Part shown: one piece after another, positions 26,798 through 34,025 of the stretch
How positions within the stretch are numbered: the first letter of the stretch is position 1
Layout: each line of letters starts with the position of its first letter
NCBI GenBank assembly: GCA_934255485.1
Contig: CAKQOG010000005.1
Span: 27,450-91,449, forward strand
DNA length: 64,000 nt
From: an uncultured Prevotellamassilia sp.
GTDB lineage: Bacteria > Bacteroidota > Bacteroidia > Bacteroidales > Bacteroidaceae
Reading direction: 5' to 3'
The notes under the pieces: model-generated
What the model saw: the letters and a program-made list of their open reading frames with translations, nothing else
Databases searched by the model: none
What the model was told of the DNA's origin: nothing
Made by a program: the position numbers and the translations under genes

Positions 26798-27804
26798 TAA
26801 GATTTCTATACCTACTGATTAGCTTACTGCTTACGCTATCACTTGGTTCGTGCGTTACCGAAGAGGTGGAACCAAACACCAAAATGGGCAATTTCAATGC
26901 ACTATGGTCCACTCTCGACCAGCACTATTGCTTTTTTGATTATAAGGCACAACACTATGAACTTGATTGGCAAAAGGTGCGCGAAAAGTACAAGCCTATG
27001 ATATCTGAAAAGATGAACAACTACCAATTGTTTGAAGTGCTTGCGAATATGACATACGAACTAAAGGATGGTCATGTCAATTTGAGTGCGTCACACAATG
27101 TAAGCAGGTACAGCGATTGGTACGATAATTATCCAATGAACCAAAGCGACTCCTTAGAGCGCATTTATTTAGGAAAGAGCGGTGACTATCGTATAGCAAG
27201 CGGATTAAAGTATAAAGTACTGAAAAACAATGTGGGATATGTGCGTTGTACTACATTTGAAACCCTATTTGGCGATGGCAATCTTCAAGAGATGCTACGC
27301 TATCTTGCCACTTGCAACAAGCTTATCATAGACATTAGGAGCAATAGCGGAGGGATGCTTACAGCGGCCGAAAAGCTTGCTTCACTCTTTATCAACGAAG
27401 AGACTACTGTGGGATATATGTGTCATAAAACAGGAACAGGGCACAACGACTTTTCCTCACCAGAGCCTATAAAGATAAAACCTTTCGTTGGGTTGAGGTG
27501 GCAAAAACCCGTTATTGTTCTCACAAATAGGCGCAGTTATAGCGCTGCCAACACATTTGTAATGTTTATGAAAGGGTTGCCAGGAGTTACCATCATGGGC
27601 GACTGCACGGGTGGCGGAGCGGGTATGCCGTTTTCATCTGAGCTTCCTAACGGATGGACAATTCGTTTTTCGGCATGCCCCATGTACAACCGTAATATGC
27701 AACTAACCGAAATGGGCATTGAGCCAGATGTGAAAGTAGACATCAACTCAAGCGACTATCAGCGGGGCATAGATACAATTATAGAAAAGGCAATTGCCAT
27801 TTAA
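26794..27804 (+). CDS. S41-family peptidase lipoprotein
   Basis: The 336-residue protein has a lipoprotein signal with lipobox LGSC (Cys20), an N-terminal helical region and an S41 core. Typical segments are VGYVRCTTF, LIIDIRSNSGG, VLTNRRSYSAANTF with the likely nucleophile in RSYSAA, and GDCTGGGAGMPFSSELPNG. The end MGIEPDVKVDI is the family's usual C-terminal strand. It would cleave peptides at the envelope. Its stop codon shares a TTAA with the stop of the convergent helicase gene. Confidence 0.9.
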   Translation: MIRFLYLLISLLLTLSLGSCVTEEVEPNTKMGNFNALWSTLDQHYCFFDYKAQHYELDWQKVREKYKPMISEKMNNYQLFEVLANMTYELKDGHVNLSASHNVSRYSDWYDNYPMNQSDSLERIYLGKSGDYRIASGLKYKVLKNNVGYVRCTTFETLFGDGNLQEMLRYLATCNKLIIDIRSNSGGMLTAAEKLASLFINEETTVGYMCHKTGTGHNDFSSPEPIKIKPFVGLRWQKPVIVLTNRRSYSAANTFVMFMKGLPGVTIMGDCTGGGAGMPFSSELPNGWTIRFSACPMYNRNMQLTEMGIEPDVKVDINSSDYQRGIDTIIEKAIAI

Positions 27805-29771
27805 TTTTCAGTTGCCTTAACGCATGATTCATATAGAGATTTATAAAACTTATGGCGACATAATGTGCTTACCGAACCAAGAATAATGAGTTTAAATCGT
27901 GCACGAGTTATAGCCACATTCATGCGTCGGTAGTCAGACAGAAAACCTATCTGTCCCTCTTCGTTGGCACGTACAAGACTTACTAACATTACGTCACGCT
28001 CTTGTCCTTGAAAAGCATCAACCGTATTCACCATTATCTGACTACGCAAAGGTCGGAGTTTTTCATCGCGCCTTATTAATGAGCGCAAAAGCTGTACTTG
28101 CGCTCTATAAGGCGATATGATGCCAAAGTCTACACGCTCTTCGAGCAAGCGCCTACACCCCATGCGTGCTACATACTGATGGAGCACTTGCAGCGTAAGC
28201 AAAGCCTCTTCGCAGTTGATACGCCCATAGTTATTGCCTACAAATTGCTCATGATGCGGCAGTTCAAGGCTTTTCTTTATATTATTGTCAAGCGGTATTG
28301 TTTCATTATCTCCGCTTGCAAGCGGCTGCTTATCGGTGTCTATCCACATCAACGGAGCATCGATATCATCGAGCAACGAACGATGTTTCACCTCGGGAGC
28401 AGCCTCAAGTTGTCCACCATAAAACCAATCAGACGAGAAACGCATAAGCGTTTCGTTCATGCGATATTGAACCTTTAGCAAGCGCACCACAGCGGGACAA
28501 TGCTCTGCCACCTGTTGCATAAGCGTGTGCGAAAGTCCTCCTCTCATGGCCTCAACACTCTTTACTGTGGGGGGAAGTTGTTGATGATCGCCCGCAAACA
28601 CCACGCGGTCAGCCTTAGCTATAGCCACCCAACATGCAGGCTCAAGGGCCTGTGCAGCCTCATCAATAAATAGTGTGTGGAAATGCTGCCCCACGAGCAA
28701 AGCATTGGCAGCACCTGTAAGTGTAGATGCTATCACACGTGAGTCGTTAAACAAACTATGGCGAATGCGCATTTCAAGTTCGTCGGCTCGCTCGCGCAAA
28801 CGCGCTATTTTTTGATGAAAACTACCATCTCTACCCTTGCGCGGAAGGCTGTAAAGTTGTCGTATGGTGCGACGTATTTGCCACAAATCGGGGTAATCGG
28901 GGTGTTGTTCAAAACGGTGTTCATAAGTATTGGCAAGCATACTTTCAGTAATACGACTCGGATTGCCAATGCGCAACACCGATATGCCACGCATGCCAAT
29001 TTGCTCGCATATCCAATCTACAGCCGTATTACTCTGTGCGCAAACCATTACTTGCGGTTCGCGTCGCAACACTTCGCTTATGGCCTCAACAAGCGTTGTG
29101 GTTTTACCTGTGCCCGGAGGTCCGTGTACGATTAACACGTCTTTAGCCACCAACACATCGCGCACCGCCTGCTGCTGCGAGGCATTGAGCCACGGAAAAG
29201 AAGGCTGTATGGCACTCGGTGTGCCCCACGATGGTGCTATCTGACCATGAAATATATCGCGCAAAGTGGCTAATCTATTGTTTTTAGCCTCTATTACTCG
29301 GTGCATGGCATCAAACATTACACGATACGAATAATCGTCGAAATGCAGTTGAACCCCCAAACGCTCCATCCCTTGCAATTGTGCCAAAGCAGCCTCACCA
29401 GGCAATTCTACCACCATTCTGTCCGCCTCGGCATAGCTCACCGTGGCTCTGAAAGTAAAGAAATGTAAGCCTCCAGTGGCATCTTGACTAAAAAAGCACA
29501 CTTGCTTACCATACTCAAAATTGTGTTCGATGTCAGTATCTTCACTACGCGACACTTCAACCACAAAGCGGTTAAGCGAGTTATAATAACTGCGTCCTAA
29601 TGCCACGGGCAACCAGCAATCGCCCCGTTTCACTTTGCGTCCCACCCCCATCAATGCAGTGTCTCGCTCAAATGTTTTCTTTTCATTTTCGTACTCTATG
29701 CGCAAGAGCGAATAGAGTTTTTCGAGGCTTACGCCATGGTCCTTATTATTTTCAAGATGAGGATGTTGCAT
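27801..29771 (-). CDS. Superfamily 1 (Upf1-like) DNA/RNA helicase
   Basis: The 656-residue protein has an N-terminal beta-barrel-like region (about 30-150), then an SF1B motor split around GPPGTGKT (217-224), FIDEAAQALEP (motif II), GDHQQLPPT (motif III), VDAFQGQERDVMLVS (motif V) and NVAITRAR (motif VI). The order matches IGHMBP2/Upf1-type helicases common in Bacteroidota; whether it acts on DNA or RNA is not known. The ATG at 29771 is chosen because the upstream start at 29825 would overlap the preceding gene. Gap to that gene is 43 bp. Confidence 0.88.
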   Translation of the reverse strand: MQHPHLENNKDHGVSLEKLYSLLRIEYENEKKTFERDTALMGVGRKVKRGDCWLPVALGRSYYNSLNRFVVEVSRSEDTDIEHNFEYGKQVCFFSQDATGGLHFFTFRATVSYAEADRMVVELPGEAALAQLQGMERLGVQLHFDDYSYRVMFDAMHRVIEAKNNRLATLRDIFHGQIAPSWGTPSAIQPSFPWLNASQQQAVRDVLVAKDVLIVHGPPGTGKTTTLVEAISEVLRREPQVMVCAQSNTAVDWICEQIGMRGISVLRIGNPSRITESMLANTYEHRFEQHPDYPDLWQIRRTIRQLYSLPRKGRDGSFHQKIARLRERADELEMRIRHSLFNDSRVIASTLTGAANALLVGQHFHTLFIDEAAQALEPACWVAIAKADRVVFAGDHQQLPPTVKSVEAMRGGLSHTLMQQVAEHCPAVVRLLKVQYRMNETLMRFSSDWFYGGQLEAAPEVKHRSLLDDIDAPLMWIDTDKQPLASGDNETIPLDNNIKKSLELPHHEQFVGNNYGRINCEEALLTLQVLHQYVARMGCRRLLEERVDFGIISPYRAQVQLLRSLIRRDEKLRPLRSQIMVNTVDAFQGQERDVMLVSLVRANEEGQIGFLSDYRRMNVAITRARFKLIILGSVSTLCRHKFYKSLYESCVKATEN

Positions 29772-29814
29772 AAAAGAGTATATAAAGATTTGTTCTTTTA
29801 AAAAGGGATTTTTT

Positions 29815-30489
29815 TTAATATTCACGTCGTTCTACACTCACGCCAATCATGGCATTATTGCCAATCTTAAACTCTGCCGCTGCACCAAAACTACTCGATG
29901 GGTGATCAAAAAATACAGGGAAATGTAGTTTACGTTGTTGTTGAAAACTTGTAGCACGAGGCAAGAACGATTTTTGTCCAAAAGCATAAAGGTTGATGCG
30001 GTCGTTTACTTGATAAGCCAACACACCACCCACTCCAACGTTGGTCATACGCCACATTCCCCAATCGAAGTTTGTGGCTGTAATGCCTGCTGCCACCGAT
30101 AATCGTTTGCTCAATGGCACTACATAGGCAAAGGCTGCCGACTGCCCAAAGCCAACGCCCTTGGGCGAATGCTTACCCAATCCAGCCGTCATGCTTAAGC
30201 CAAACTGTGCATTAAAGCCCTCGTGCAATCGCCAAGTAGGGTCGTAGCCACTGGGGAAAATGCCACCTAAGCCATAGGCCCCCATGCTCAGAGTGTGCAC
30301 ACTCCATGGCAATGACAAACGGCTATTTGCCACCTCACCAGCAAGCGACAAGGTGTCGCTTTTCAAACTATCTTGCTGCGTTTGAAGAAAAGCATCGTTC
30401 CACCTGCGGTGTTGCGAGCCTTCGTCTGTTTGTGCATGCAGTGTATAGGAGGCAAGCAAGCAGACTATAAATAAATAAAAACGTTTCAT
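29815..30489 (-). CDS. Outer-membrane protein of unknown function
   Basis: The 224-residue protein has a signal peptide ending TLHAQ (about residue 20). A beta-barrel-like body follows, with alternating aromatic strands (GFGQSAAFAYVVPL, LYAFGQKSF) and a C-terminal aromatic residue (RREY). No domain was recognised. First gene of a likely two-gene unit with the helicase, read divergently from the GH127-like gene. Confidence 0.72.
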   Translation of the reverse strand: MKRFYLFIVCLLASYTLHAQTDEGSQHRRWNDAFLQTQQDSLKSDTLSLAGEVANSRLSLPWSVHTLSMGAYGLGGIFPSGYDPTWRLHEGFNAQFGLSMTAGLGKHSPKGVGFGQSAAFAYVVPLSKRLSVAAGITATNFDWGMWRMTNVGVGGVLAYQVNDRINLYAFGQKSFLPRATSFQQQRKLHFPVFFDHPSSSFGAAAEFKIGNNAMIGVSVERREY

Positions 30490-30556
30490 GCTACTAAATG
30501 GTAAATCAAGCTACTCTTCTTCTAACATTTTTTTCTGTAGATAAAGGGTATGCTAT

Positions 30557-30572
30557 TACATTTGCAAATGTA
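30557..30572. promoter_or_regulatory. Palindrome carrying -7 boxes on both strands
   Basis: TACATTTGCAAATGTA is a perfect 16-bp palindrome, so each strand reads TACATTTG (TAnnTTTG). It lies between divergent genes. On the minus strand it is about 70 bp from the ATG at 30489. Confidence 0.5.
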
Positions 30573-30669
30573 TATAGAAATCGGCAAACATGGCATGAAA
30601 AATAACTTTTAAAAGTTTAATAAATGCTGAAGAATTGAATAAAAATACTTTTAATGAATAGAATATTCG

Positions 30670-30677
30670 TAACTTTG
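30670..30677 (+). promoter_or_regulatory. -7 box for the GH127-like/MarC operon
   Basis: TAACTTTG lies 33 bp before the ATG at 30711. The longer reading frame starting at 30654 would include this promoter, so it is not used as the start. Confidence 0.55.
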
Positions 30678-30710
30678 CCCCCGAATGAACTACATAAAGT
30701 TTATAACTCT

Positions 30711-31892
30711 ATGCGCAAGATATTATTCATTACAATAGCATTTATTGTTAGCACCCTTTCGGTATCAGCAAGCTCACCTTGGCTCAAGCGACCACTACGT
30801 TTTGTTAGCCCCGACAGCGTGTTGGTATGGGGATACGACGGCCGAGACTGCCGAAGCATAGCCCTTAAATGTAGCAAAGAGGCTGCTATTTACCCCATTC
30901 TGCTCACACAAAAGGAGTGGAACAAGCGCAAGCGTATTTATAAAGAATGGCTTGCCATGCGTAGCCATATCAACACCGTTGGAGGACTTGGTGCCATTGG
31001 TGCTGACAATAATATGTATGGCATAGCCTCAACACTTACGCAAGCCATGCAGCTATTCCGCATGCAAGGCGATGCACAATATACCGACTATGCCGAGCGT
31101 GCACTCTACAACATTGTGCTACACACTGCCAACGATAGCACATTGGTGCAAGGGAGTATGGAAAGACAATTGGCAGCCAATTTGCTCTTTACGCTACCTG
31201 GACTTATCTATGCCACCTCGCCCGACAACGATGTTTATGTTAATATCTATACCAATTCAACGGCGAGTATCAGCACCCCTAACTTGCATTTTACGCTCGA
31301 CCAAATAACCAATATGCCGCTAAACGGAAGTGTAAAATTGCGCTTCAACAATCTAAGGCCAAACACCCCCATTCGCCTACACCTACGCATGCCCGAATGG
31401 TTGAATATGCGAGCAGACTGCGCTTATCGCTTTATTGGCACCGACTCTATTATGCCCAGTATATTTGTTAATGGCCATGAAATAGAGAACATTAAGGTAA
31501 ACGCTAAAGGCTATATTACCATCGACCGCACTTGGAGTTCACTCGACGAGGTGTACCTTGATATTCCGTTACAAATGCAGCACATTGTGCCTAAAGATAC
31601 CAAAAAAACACAACAACCTATTGGCGTAATCCGCTGCAACAATGTGAGTTGGCAACATGGGCCATTGGTTTATCATGTAGAGGCTCCGGGCTATTTTATG
31701 CTGCCAACGTGGCACCCCCTGTTCGAAAATGAACTGAGTGCATCGGGATTTCCTATTTATAAAATGATGCTCAGCCATGGGCAACCTTCTGCCGCACAAC
31801 AAAAAGTGGCGCATGCCTCTTACTTTGAGCTATTGCCCTATGCCGACGGCATGAACCAAATAAATAATACAAAATCAACTCAAACCAAATAA
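30711..31892 (+). CDS. Diverged, shortened GH127-like (DUF1680) protein
   Basis: The 393-residue secreted protein (signal peptide ending SVSAS, about residue 21) resembles the second half of GH127 beta-L-arabinofuranosidases. Matching stretches are YAERALYNIVLH, NDVYVNIYTNSTASI, LRMPEWLNM, FVNGHEI, GYITIDRTW and GPLVYHVE. Family members are usually over 600 residues and bind zinc through a Glu and a Cys cluster before the YVNIY region. Here that place reads GSMERQLAANLL with no cysteine, and most of the catalytic barrel is missing. It may be non-catalytic or changed in function. No frameshift or stop suggests recent decay. Followed by marC-like gene after 17 bp. Confidence 0.6.
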   Translation: MRKILFITIAFIVSTLSVSASSPWLKRPLRFVSPDSVLVWGYDGRDCRSIALKCSKEAAIYPILLTQKEWNKRKRIYKEWLAMRSHINTVGGLGAIGADNNMYGIASTLTQAMQLFRMQGDAQYTDYAERALYNIVLHTANDSTLVQGSMERQLAANLLFTLPGLIYATSPDNDVYVNIYTNSTASISTPNLHFTLDQITNMPLNGSVKLRFNNLRPNTPIRLHLRMPEWLNMRADCAYRFIGTDSIMPSIFVNGHEIENIKVNAKGYITIDRTWSSLDEVYLDIPLQMQHIVPKDTKKTQQPIGVIRCNNVSWQHGPLVYHVEAPGYFMLPTWHPLFENELSASGFPIYKMMLSHGQPSAAQQKVAHASYFELLPYADGMNQINNTKSTQTK

Positions 31893-31909
31893 CACTATTA
31901 TTACCCAAA

Positions 31910-32518
31910 ATGACATTAAGCTATTTATTTTCGCGAATTAGCGTACAGCAAATAGCCAGTGCTTTCATTGTGCTGTTTGCAGTGATTGACGTGTTGGGAT
32001 CGACCCCTGTTTTTATCAGCCTAAAGCGTCAGGGGCGTCCAGTAAATGCATGGAAAGCCACACTGATTTCGTTAGGCTTGCTACTTGGATTTTTCTTTGC
32101 AGGCGATGCCATGTTGCATTTGTTCAACGTAGACATTGAGTCGTTTGCAGTGGCAGGTTCGCTTGTTATCTTCCTCATGTCGCTCGAGATGATACTCGAT
32201 GTAGTGATTTTTAAAAACATGGGGCCAATTAAATCAGCCACCCTCATCCCTGTAGTATTTCCGCTATTGGCGGGTGCAGGTTCGTTTACTACACTGCTTT
32301 CGCTTCGTGCCGAATATGCCACAGTGAACATATTGATAGCTCTTTTACTCAACATGATATTTGTGTTTATTGTGCTAAAAGCCACAGAAAAAGTAGAAAA
32401 CGTTATTTCGCCTGCTGCCATATACCTTTTGCGCAAGTTCTTTGGCATTATTCTTTTAGCTATTTCGGTTCGCTTGTTCACAGCCAACCTAAGTGCATTA
32501 CTCAACAATTTGTCGTAA
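31910..32518 (+). CDS. MarC-family integral membrane protein (UPF0056)
   Basis: The 202-residue protein has six hydrophobic segments. Family motifs include FAVIDVLGSTPVFISL near the N-terminus and KSATLIPVVFPLLAGAGSFTTLL in the middle. MarC proteins were once linked to multidrug resistance, but their function is unsettled. Last gene of the plus-strand unit before a hairpin terminator. Confidence 0.9.
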   Translation: MTLSYLFSRISVQQIASAFIVLFAVIDVLGSTPVFISLKRQGRPVNAWKATLISLGLLLGFFFAGDAMLHLFNVDIESFAVAGSLVIFLMSLEMILDVVIFKNMGPIKSATLIPVVFPLLAGAGSFTTLLSLRAEYATVNILIALLLNMIFVFIVLKATEKVENVISPAAIYLLRKFFGIILLAISVRLFTANLSALLNNLS

Positions 32519-32543
32519 GAGTACATACACCTATATACATAAA

Positions 32544-32592
32544 ATATGTGCCGATACATGAATAGACTTTTTATTCGTGTATCGGCATATAT
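32544..32592. terminator. Bidirectional terminator between convergent genes
   Basis: A long stem pairs ATATGTGCCGATACATGAATA (from 32544) with its near-complement starting TTATTCGTG (32571). Mismatches are few, and T-rich runs flank both sides. Confidence 0.82.
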
Positions 32593-32611
32593 TTTTGTTT
32601 TTTATTAAGTT

Positions 32612-33511
32612 CTACATTTCGGTAGCAACCAAGCGTAGTCCTATAGCAAAATTGCTAAACTCCGGACCATAATTGTCGCGTTTGGTGGTGCGACACGCAC
32701 TGAGATCACGGTTCCAACTACCCCCTCTAATTACCTTACCACTTCTAAACTCGCCACTATTGGCACCATTGGTTGCATCCGAAGCAGGTGCGTTATGCTT
32801 GTTTTTGGTTAAGTCGATATTATCGTCGGTATAGGGTTCAAAATCATCTTCGCACCATTCCCACACATTGCCCGAAAGATCGTAAAGTCCCAACTCGTTG
32901 GGCTGCTTACTACCAACTATGTGCGTAGAGTCGGCACTATTTTCGTCGAACCATGCCACATCAAGCAAGTTGTTGCTGCCGCTAAAGGTTTGCTTTTTAC
33001 TTAGTTTTCCACCACGTGAAGCATACTCCCATTCGGCCTCTGTGGGCATGCGATAGTGCTTGCCTGTGAGCTGATTAAGCCGTTTGATAAACTTTTGACA
33101 ATCGTCCCAACTCACACTTTCGATGGGCAAATCAAGCCCTTTAAAATAAGAGGGTTGCTGTTTCATCACGCCTATCCAAAGTGCTTGCGTCACCTCGTAT
33201 TTACACATATAAAAGGTATTCAACTTTACGCGATGAGCGGGACTTTCGTTTGCTTCGGCCTCTCCTTCTTGCTCTTGGGTGGCTCCCATCATAAACTTGC
33301 CTCCCTCTATTTTTACCATATTTTGGCTCAATTTTTGGAGTTCGGCAGCCAGATTAACAGTGGGTAAATACGATTTTCTACTATTAGTTTTGCTCTTTTG
33401 CCGTATTTTAATCGTTGTTTTAGCATGCCCCTTACGCTTGTACTTTTGTGCACTCATGGATAAAGGCACAAGCATCATTAACACTATCAATAAAATTTGT
33501 TTCAGTTTCAT
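32612..33511 (-). CDS. Secreted SUMF1/formylglycine-generating-enzyme-like protein
   Basis: The 299-residue protein has a signal peptide (1-21, ending MSAQ), a basic linker (22-55) and an FGE-sulfatase fold from about 60 to the end. Hallmarks are MVKIEGGKFMMGAT, YMCKYEVTQALW, PIESVSWDDC, YRMPTEAEWEYASRGG, GLYDLSGNVWEWCED, RGGSW and IGLRLV. True FGEs have two copper-binding cysteines near the end. Here only one is present (SACRTTKRD), so oxidase activity is doubtful. Related Bacteroidota proteins include GldJ/GldK-type structural members. Its partner is unknown; no sulfatase is nearby. Confidence 0.85.
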   Translation of the reverse strand: MKLKQILLIVLMMLVPLSMSAQKYKRKGHAKTTIKIRQKSKTNSRKSYLPTVNLAAELQKLSQNMVKIEGGKFMMGATQEQEGEAEANESPAHRVKLNTFYMCKYEVTQALWIGVMKQQPSYFKGLDLPIESVSWDDCQKFIKRLNQLTGKHYRMPTEAEWEYASRGGKLSKKQTFSGSNNLLDVAWFDENSADSTHIVGSKQPNELGLYDLSGNVWEWCEDDFEPYTDDNIDLTKNKHNAPASDATNGANSGEFRSGKVIRGGSWNRDLSACRTTKRDNYGPEFSNFAIGLRLVATEM

Positions 33512-33608
33512 AGGTAATAATAAATTATATTTGTTTCGTTAAATCGTGCTTTAGCAATACTTGCCTCTGCATTTATCCATTTCATAAATAGAGTCGCAAG
33601 TTGCGGGG

Positions 33609-33616
33609 CAAATATA
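33609..33616 (-). promoter_or_regulatory. -7 box for the SUMF-like gene
   Basis: The minus strand reads TATATTTG, about 100 bp upstream of the ATG. No good -33 box. Confidence 0.4.
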
Positions 33617-33718
33617 CAAAGAAATCTATAAGTAGATGTTTAAAATTAAATTATATAAATGCGCTTGTACCTTATTTATTTTGCATGGTATACCAAACAA
33701 GAATGCGCATTTAGTTGG

Positions 33719-33806
33719 CGTATCACGGCCGTGATACGTGCGTATCATGAGCGTGATACGTGCGTATCATGGGCGCGATACGTGCGTATCATGGGCGTGA
33801 TACGCC
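33719..33806. repeat. Array D: four 22-bp palindromic units
   Basis: Units start at 33719, 33741, 33763 and 33785. Each is CGTATCA-6 nt-TGATACG plus two bases, with one or two changes. The first unit is a perfect 20-bp palindrome. The array is bracketed by AGTTGG (33713-33718) and CCAACT (33805-33810), so the outermost sequence is also inverted. The unit is nearly the same as in the array at 63603. Confidence 0.93.
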
Positions 33807-33930
33807 AACTGCTTACGTAAGTTGATTTACGCAAATACACATTTACTTCTGATAATCAAGCGTTTATGCTATTCTAAGTTGTAATTATTAAACACCAAAA
33901 AAACGTGAACTATAAAATGATACGAATAAG

Positions 33931-33994
33931 AAAGCAGCAAACGATAAGAAAATGAGAACATATAGTTATGCTCATTTCATATCGTTTGCTGCTT
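33931..33994 (-). terminator. Hairpin after thrA
   Basis: AAGCAGCAAACGATA (from 33932) pairs with TATCGTTTGCTGCTT (ending 33994). An inner pair AATGAG/CTCATT extends the stem. The U-tract on the minus strand is weak. Confidence 0.65.
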
Positions 33995-34025
33995 GACAAT
34001 ATAACAGATTGCTCAAAGGGGATAA

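Larger units (their letters stand above)
33512..34025. other. Intergenic region with palindrome array and terminator
   Basis: This 514-bp region between thrA (ending at 34026, minus) and the SUMF-like gene contains no gene. It holds the -7 box above, the 4 x 22-bp array (33719-33806), the motif CTTGATTATCA read on the minus strand (33850-33860) and the thrA terminator. Confidence 0.8.

Noticed and set aside
33719..33806. CRISPR-like array
   Set aside because: Units follow each other directly with 0-3 bp between palindromes; there are no unique spacers of constant length and no cas genes.
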